Assembly (NCBI GenBank): GCA_023053685.1
Contig: JALIGW010000028.1
Coordinates: 8,149,782 to 8,213,781 of the forward strand
Source: Diadophis punctatus similis
Lineage: Eukaryota > Chordata > Lepidosauria > Squamata > Dipsadidae
DNA: 64,000 nucleotides
Direction of reading: 5' to 3'
The notes under the pieces were generated by a model. The model was not told the DNA's origin. It worked only from the letters and a program-made list of their open reading frames with translations, and did no database searches. Each line of letters begins with the position of its first letter. Within the stretch, counting starts at the first letter, position 1. Made by a program: the position numbers and the translations under genes. Below, in pieces: positions 59,241 through 64,000 of the stretch.

Positions 59241-60534
59241 GTTATATTCACCTAATCCAGCAGTTTTGGATCAATAATTTTTGATTGTACAAAGCTTTAA
59301 ACCGTTTCCTTATGTTCTTATACGCAAAGAGAAACTGATATAGAGTCCATTTATTGGAAGATCAACATATGCCTTTTTATGAAACATTGCCATTGAGAAT
59401 AATCAATTTTGGCCTTTTCTCTGCAATTGAATCTTATACCTCTGTGTCTTTCACTATCTTGAAAAATGATGCTGAAGAATACTGATACTATTCAGGTGAT
59501 ATTGTCTTTAACTTACTATTAACGTTAGCATGGATTTGAGCTCAGGGTCTTCAGTGAAAATACATGTGATATAACAGAGATTTTTAATTAAGTTGAGGTT
59601 TTTGCATGAAAATATTCCTGTTCTGGTTAATTCAAACTCCATTTATTAGTCCTCCTACCAAATCTTACTACTTTGGAAGGAAAGTGTATTGGCTTAAAAT
59701 TTAAAAATAGCAATAAACATAAGGATACTTAGTGTTCTCCAATTCCCCAACATTTGACAAAACTAATTTCTAAGAGTTGCAGTATCTGAGCTGCAAATTC
59801 ACACCAGCAAATTAACGGATGACAGCAGAGAGAGAATGAAAACTCCAACTCCGGCGAGTCAGCTGAATTTTTGCAACCATATATGACAACCTGAGATTCA
59901 GAATGGACATACTGTAAATCAGCTGAAATATCTAGCGGATCAAATTGGAGTAATCCCAAGTCCAGGTAGACTTCTCTGTTCTCTGCAACTCTTTTCATCC
60001 CACTTGTGGCCTCCCTGCTTCCTCTTTCCCAGTTACTGCTCCCAATGACTGTCTGGCTTCTTTACGTTTTCCTTCCACTGGTAAAATAGTAAGAAGAGAA
60101 AGAGAAGATAGAAATACATGAAGGGCTGTCATACAGAAAAGTGGAAATGTGTCAGAGTTTGCAGCACATCCGACCAGCACACAAGTAAATGAACTTCAGC
60201 AGGATTCAATTATATATATAAGAAACTTTTTTATATACAATACCATACAGCAGAATCCAAGAGTACAGAATCAATAATCACAGAAGTAATATTCACAGAA
60301 GCAATATAACACAGAGGCTATAGAATCACAGAAGCACTCATATATATATACAGTTCAGTGAACCTAAGCCACGCCCAGGCTCCGAGTCATCTGGGTCACC
60401 AAACAGTCTCCATTGGCTGACCTGTTACCATCTCTATCCCAATTCATGAACTCTCACATACTGACAAAATGCTTGTTCTCTGCTGCTGTAGAGTTCTGCA
60501 CAAGATCAAATGGTCTTTAGATATAACAAGGTAG
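59241..60534. other. No supported gene
   Basis: 60240-60340 holds imperfect tandem 'cacagaagcaatat' type repeats. A minus frame at 59729-59998 lacks splice sites in a fitting place. Confidence 0.3.
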
Positions 60535-60735
60535 TTTGAGTTGAACATTAGGAGACACTGCTTAAAGACAGGAGCAATTAAACAATGGAAACAATAATCT
60601 AAAGAGAGATGGGCTCTCCAAGGTAAGCTTCAAATAGAAGAACGAAGCTTTTAGGGGTTTTTTTTAATGCTTTCATTCCAGAAGCCCTGTACTGAATCAG
60701 GAGTTTCGACTAGATGACTTACCACCAAATCTATG
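60535..60735 (+). mobile_element. Old CR1 LINE 3' fragment (plus)
   Basis: 'gaacattaggagacactgct', 'gagcaattaaacaatggaa' and 'tttcgactagatgacttacc' correspond to the CR1 3' region, much diverged. Confidence 0.6.
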
Positions 60736-60843
60736 GAAGAAATAAGATAAGTTATACAAATAAGGTATATCGTGAATCAAATTGAAAATAGCTTCTTTGG
60801 ACAGAATGAAACCATATGTTTTCTTGTTGTTGGGAACCAAAAT

Positions 60844-61293
60844 TCAAATTATAATTGCAGGATCAGGGGTGGGTTCTAACTTACCTCGCCGCCGGTTTGC
60901 TTCCTCCCACGCCTCATGGGTGCGCCTCATGGGTGTGCGCGCGCTTTGCACAGGCGCGCATGCGCAGTGCCAAAAAAATCTGAATTTTTTTAAAAAGCTG
61001 AAAACAAGATGGCGACCACATGCACAGTGCTGGAAACTCAGCTTCTGCACATGCTCAGAAGAAAATTTTTTTAAAAAAAATTAAAAAAAATTTAAAAAAA
61101 AAGATGGTGCCCACGGACCGGCACCAACCGAACCAGGTCCATGATGTCATCATGATGTCACCAGTGGGTCACTACCGGTTCAGGCGAACCGGTCCGAATC
61201 GGAAGGAACCCACCCTTGTGCAGGATCCAATCTGGGTCGGACACCGGGACCAGAGGTTTTATCTTCCAAGCTTTCGGACTCAAATCATAATTG
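60844..61293 (-). mobile_element. 59-bp repeat fragment related to the 9.2/9.9 kb arms, with its own duplication
   Basis: Once the nested hAT is removed, 'caggatccaatctgggtcgg' to 'ccaagctttcggac' remains, flanked by a 14-bp duplication 'tcaaattataattg' (60844-60857) and 'tcaaatcataattg' (61280-61293). The fragment matches the inverted arms at 9.2 and 9.9 kb. A duplication around so short a fragment means it is a complete, heavily truncated retro-insertion. Confidence 0.6.
60864..61218 (+). mobile_element. hAT MITE, CAGGGGTGGG family, copy 7
   Basis: Left end 'caggggtgggttctaac', right end 'ggaacccacccttg'; exact 8-bp duplication tgcaggat at 60856-60863 and 61219-61226. The interior resembles copy 1 ('gcatgcgcagtgccaaaaaa', 'aacaagatggcgaccaca'). 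It is inserted in another repeat, giving a relative age. Confidence 0.9.
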
Positions 61294-61714
61294 TTTGACT
61301 GTGAATTTCTTGTAAGATCTTGAATAGAGAGCCTAGGACTGATGGACAAAGTCTCTCAAATGCACGCTGCCCTCTATTGTCCACTCATACTGACCCTTCC
61401 TCCTCCTTCATGTACTTTGGTCATTTGCCATCATGTGAATATTTACTCCTGGCAAGAGCCATGCTAGGCTGAATTTAGCCATGGTCAGTCATGACTACGT
61501 ACTCATTTTTCTCTTATTCTCCTGGAAGCACATTGTCTTGAATTTCTTTGTGAACCAGATTTCAGGCAATAACTCCAACTATTCATTTAAGCAAAGAGTG
61601 ATAGCTCACTTGTGTGTGCACATCAGCCATAAAAAAAAAACAAAAGGTGAATTTATAGCATGATCATTTACAGCATGATTATTCATATTTATTAGGTAAA
61701 AAACAATAACACCA

Positions 61715-61930
61715 GAGCTGTGGTGGTGCAATGATTAGAATGCAGTACTACAGGCTAACTCACTGTTCACTCCAGGAGTTTGATTCTGACCGGCTCAAGG
61801 TTGACTCAGCCTTCCATCCTTCCGAGGTCAGTAAAATGAGGACCCAAATTATTGGAGGCAATATGCTGATTCTGTAAACCATTTAGAGAGGGCTGTAAAG
61901 TGGTATATAAGTCTAAGTGCTATTGCTATT
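61715..61930 (+). mobile_element. Sauria-type SINE, full length
   Basis: The head 'gagctgtggtggtgcaatga' has an A-box-like 'tggtgcaatga'; the B-box region is 'gtttgattctgacc'. The body 'gaggacccaaattattggag' leads to 'tataagtctaagtgctattg' at the 3' end. The boxes are more diverged than in the 21.6 kb copy. Confidence 0.82.
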
Positions 61931-62761
61931 AATGTATTAGAGCATTATTTGAATTAATATAAATTTCCTATTTTCCAAGCATTCTCTCTGTTGTGATCAA
62001 GTTACAAATCCACAGGAATAATGCAGCAATATGCATATTGGGGCACATAGAATATGTTAGGGTAAGTTACAGCTTCGGTTTTAGATCTACTTTTTAAGAA
62101 TATAAATATAAAATGAATTTAAATATTCTGGAAGCAAGGGGAAAATCTGATAAGTCAACATGATTTATTTGATTGGAAATCAGTGTGAAAGTACTGTACA
62201 TTAAACACTGAAGTGGGAGATGTTTCACATGGTTTGCAAATTTCACATACACACAGTATACTAGTTTGCAAAAAACATTTTATTCTGACATTTGGCAGAT
62301 TCACAAAATATATGATATGTTCTCCAACCTAACCCCTTAACAATAATTTCCCAAGCTTTTGAGTGATGGTGGTTTTCATCAACCACTGAGGGCATACCCC
62401 AACGCCAATTTAATGTGCCTTCCTCTAGTTTCTTCTAAGGCTGCATGTATACATGTCAGCCTAATTTGCTTTATCTGACAGCTGTTCTCTATTGTCCCGT
62501 AGGCAATGAAGTCAGTGAGTTGTGTTACCTTGAGATCTTTAACATGGAACAGATCTTTAACATGGGATAATACGTTGGGGGAAAAACATTCACCAATTGT
62601 TTCTTCCAACATGGGAAGGATCCGAGACAAGCAAAAAGTCAGGTTTTGTCAGATGGCTAGACACAAGAGAAGTAGTGTTTTAAGACCTATCCAGTTTTGC
62701 CAAGAAGTTGTACTCACTCCCCAGAATAGCAACAGTAGTCCTTACCCATTTCACAGATAAT
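61931..62761. other. No recognisable feature
   Basis: 'acatgggataatacgttggg' and neighbours include a small duplication of 'atctttaacatggga'; otherwise nothing supported. Confidence 0.35.
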
Positions 62762-63352
62762 CTACGGGTTTTATTTTTATTTTATTTATTTATTTATTTG
62801 TCAAACATGTACAAGATAGCAGGTGTTTGTATAAACATAACATAAGCAAAGAAGTACAGATAAATGAGGACAATAGGACAGTAAGACAGGGACGGTAGGC
62901 ACAGTGGTGCGCTTATGCACGCCCCTTACAGACCTCTTAGGAATGGGGTGAGGTCGACTGTAGACAGTCTAAGGTTAAAGTTTTGGGGGTTTGGGGAAGA
63001 AACCACAGAGTCAGGTAGTGCATTCCAGGCATTGGTCACTCTGTTGCTGAAGTCGTATTTTCTGCAGTCGAGTTTGGAGCGGTTTACATTAAGTTTGTAT
63101 CTATTGCGTGTTCGTGTATTGTTGCGGTTAAAGCTGAAGTAATAATTGACAGGAAGGACATTTTGGTATATGATTTTATGAACTACATTTAGATCAGATC
63201 GAAGGCGACGTAGTTCTAAATTGTCTAATCCCAATATTTTAAGTCTGGTGGAATAAGGTATTCTATTGCAAGCAGAGGAGTGGAGGACTCTTCTTGTGAA
63301 ATATTTCCGGACACTCTCGATTGTATTAATGTCCGATATGCAGTGTGGGTCT
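62762..63352 (-). mobile_element. CR1-superfamily LINE 3' end (minus), type at 55.8 kb
   Basis: A continuous minus frame runs from the junction near 63352 ('DPHCISDINTIESVRKYFTR') through 'YSTRLKILGLDNLELRRLRS' and 'DCRKYDFSNRVTNAWNALPD' to the natural stop at 62926. A 3' UTR and (TTTA)n tail follow at 62770-62800. No frame breaks in about 142 codons suggest a fairly young copy, better preserved than those at 40.0 and 55.8 kb. Confidence 0.87.
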
Positions 63353-64000
63353 TGGTCTCTTTCTTTGTCTCTCTTAGAAGCTTGGTTTTCGCATTGTTTC
63401 ATGCTCCAATTGGCAATGGCTTTTGGTAGATTTGTTTATCAAACAAAAATAAGAAGTGGTAATTTATGGAGGGAGTATTCTTTCCCTTCAATAATTAAAT
63501 TCCACAGACAGTCACAACGGCTTAAAAATGTGGGTGTATATGCTACATCTTAAGTGAACAATGGGAACTGGCAAATCACAGATCAAGTTCATTATCACCA
63601 GAAATAACCAGAAATCATGCATACAGCTAGGCTTATGTTGGGAGGAGATGGAAAAACACACTTTAATGTGTTTTTATTTTCTTAAAAATCATAATTGCAA
63701 AACAGGAACATGCAATTTGGTGGCTTCAGCTATGGGCTGGGGATGAGATATAGGCTGCATCATGAGGAAAGGTTCTGAAAACACTGTTAGCAAGGCATCT
63801 TTAAGACACGGATAGGGAGTTGCATGGATGAGTCCTGAGAGACATGTTTCAAACTTGCAGAATTATAACTTTTATTAGTTGAAGTGGCTTTAAAGCCCAG
63901 TCGTATGGATGGGCAGGGGAACAGAGCTTACTTGTTTGCCTGTGAGGAAATTTAGAACAGTATTTCTACTGAGAACCCCAGAAAAATGTAAGCATATTAA
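63353..64000. other. No recognisable feature
   Basis: Unique-looking sequence to the window edge; small frames without motifs. Confidence 0.35.

Noticed and set aside
59729..59998. Minus 89-codon frame as an exon
   Set aside because: No fitting acceptor and donor around it and no recognised motif.

Overview
The window looks like intergenic or intronic DNA of a squamate reptile, most likely a snake. Support comes from CR1, L2-type and Penelope-like retroelements of squamate character, BovB-tailed tRNA SINEs of the Sauria type, many short hAT elements, and AATAG pentamer microsatellites at LINE ends, a hallmark of snake genomes. There are no bacterial-style genes, no CRISPR array and no rRNA. 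Almost every open frame is a transposon fragment or a microsatellite artefact.

Layout. 1-5.4 kb: a Penelope-like fragment, an L2 tail, a long purine tract, and a non-autonomous Helitron that carries a hAT insertion and ends just before a GATA tract. 5.6-13 kb: four hAT copies of one family (CAGGGGTGGG ends, 8-bp target duplications), another hAT inside a CR1, an L2 3' end between inverted repeat arms, and a second CR1. 13-26 kb: SINEs, a minus-strand solo LTR in a CT tract, a 2.1-kb CR1 with RT remains, an AATAG tract, a second LINE type with the same pentamer tail, and a CR1 with a 328-codon open frame. 26-36 kb: one hammerhead-bearing repeat unit next to CA/TA repeats, Penelope-like pieces, a CpG-rich hAT and a DNA element with 'GGAGTATAAGACGCACC' ends. 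36.8-38 kb: a Tc1 transposase gene with its DD34E triad but one frameshift. 40-52.7 kb: two related solo LTRs, the second split by a 2.3-kb L1-type insertion. 52.9-55 kb: the main locus, described below. 55-64 kb: a solo LTR split by a LINE, more hAT copies, SINEs and LINE ends.

Most interesting locus: 52.87-54.84 kb holds six units of about 317-331 bp, five direct and one inverted; a seventh lies at 26.1 kb. Each has a tRNA-like head with Pol III A- and B-box-like motifs, followed at once by a complete type I hammerhead ribozyme fold: CUGACGA core, GAGC/GCUC stem II, GAAA, a short stem III, a UA cleavage site and a 6-bp stem I. All seven copies keep every core base. The arrangement resembles SINE-like or satellite hammerhead RNAs of schistosomes and newts, and I do not know it from snakes.

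A possible host gene on the minus strand is suggested by a signal-peptide-like first exon (49280-49340) and a phase-compatible 99-bp exon (14577-14675) with good splice sites. I cannot name the product and the link is inferred.
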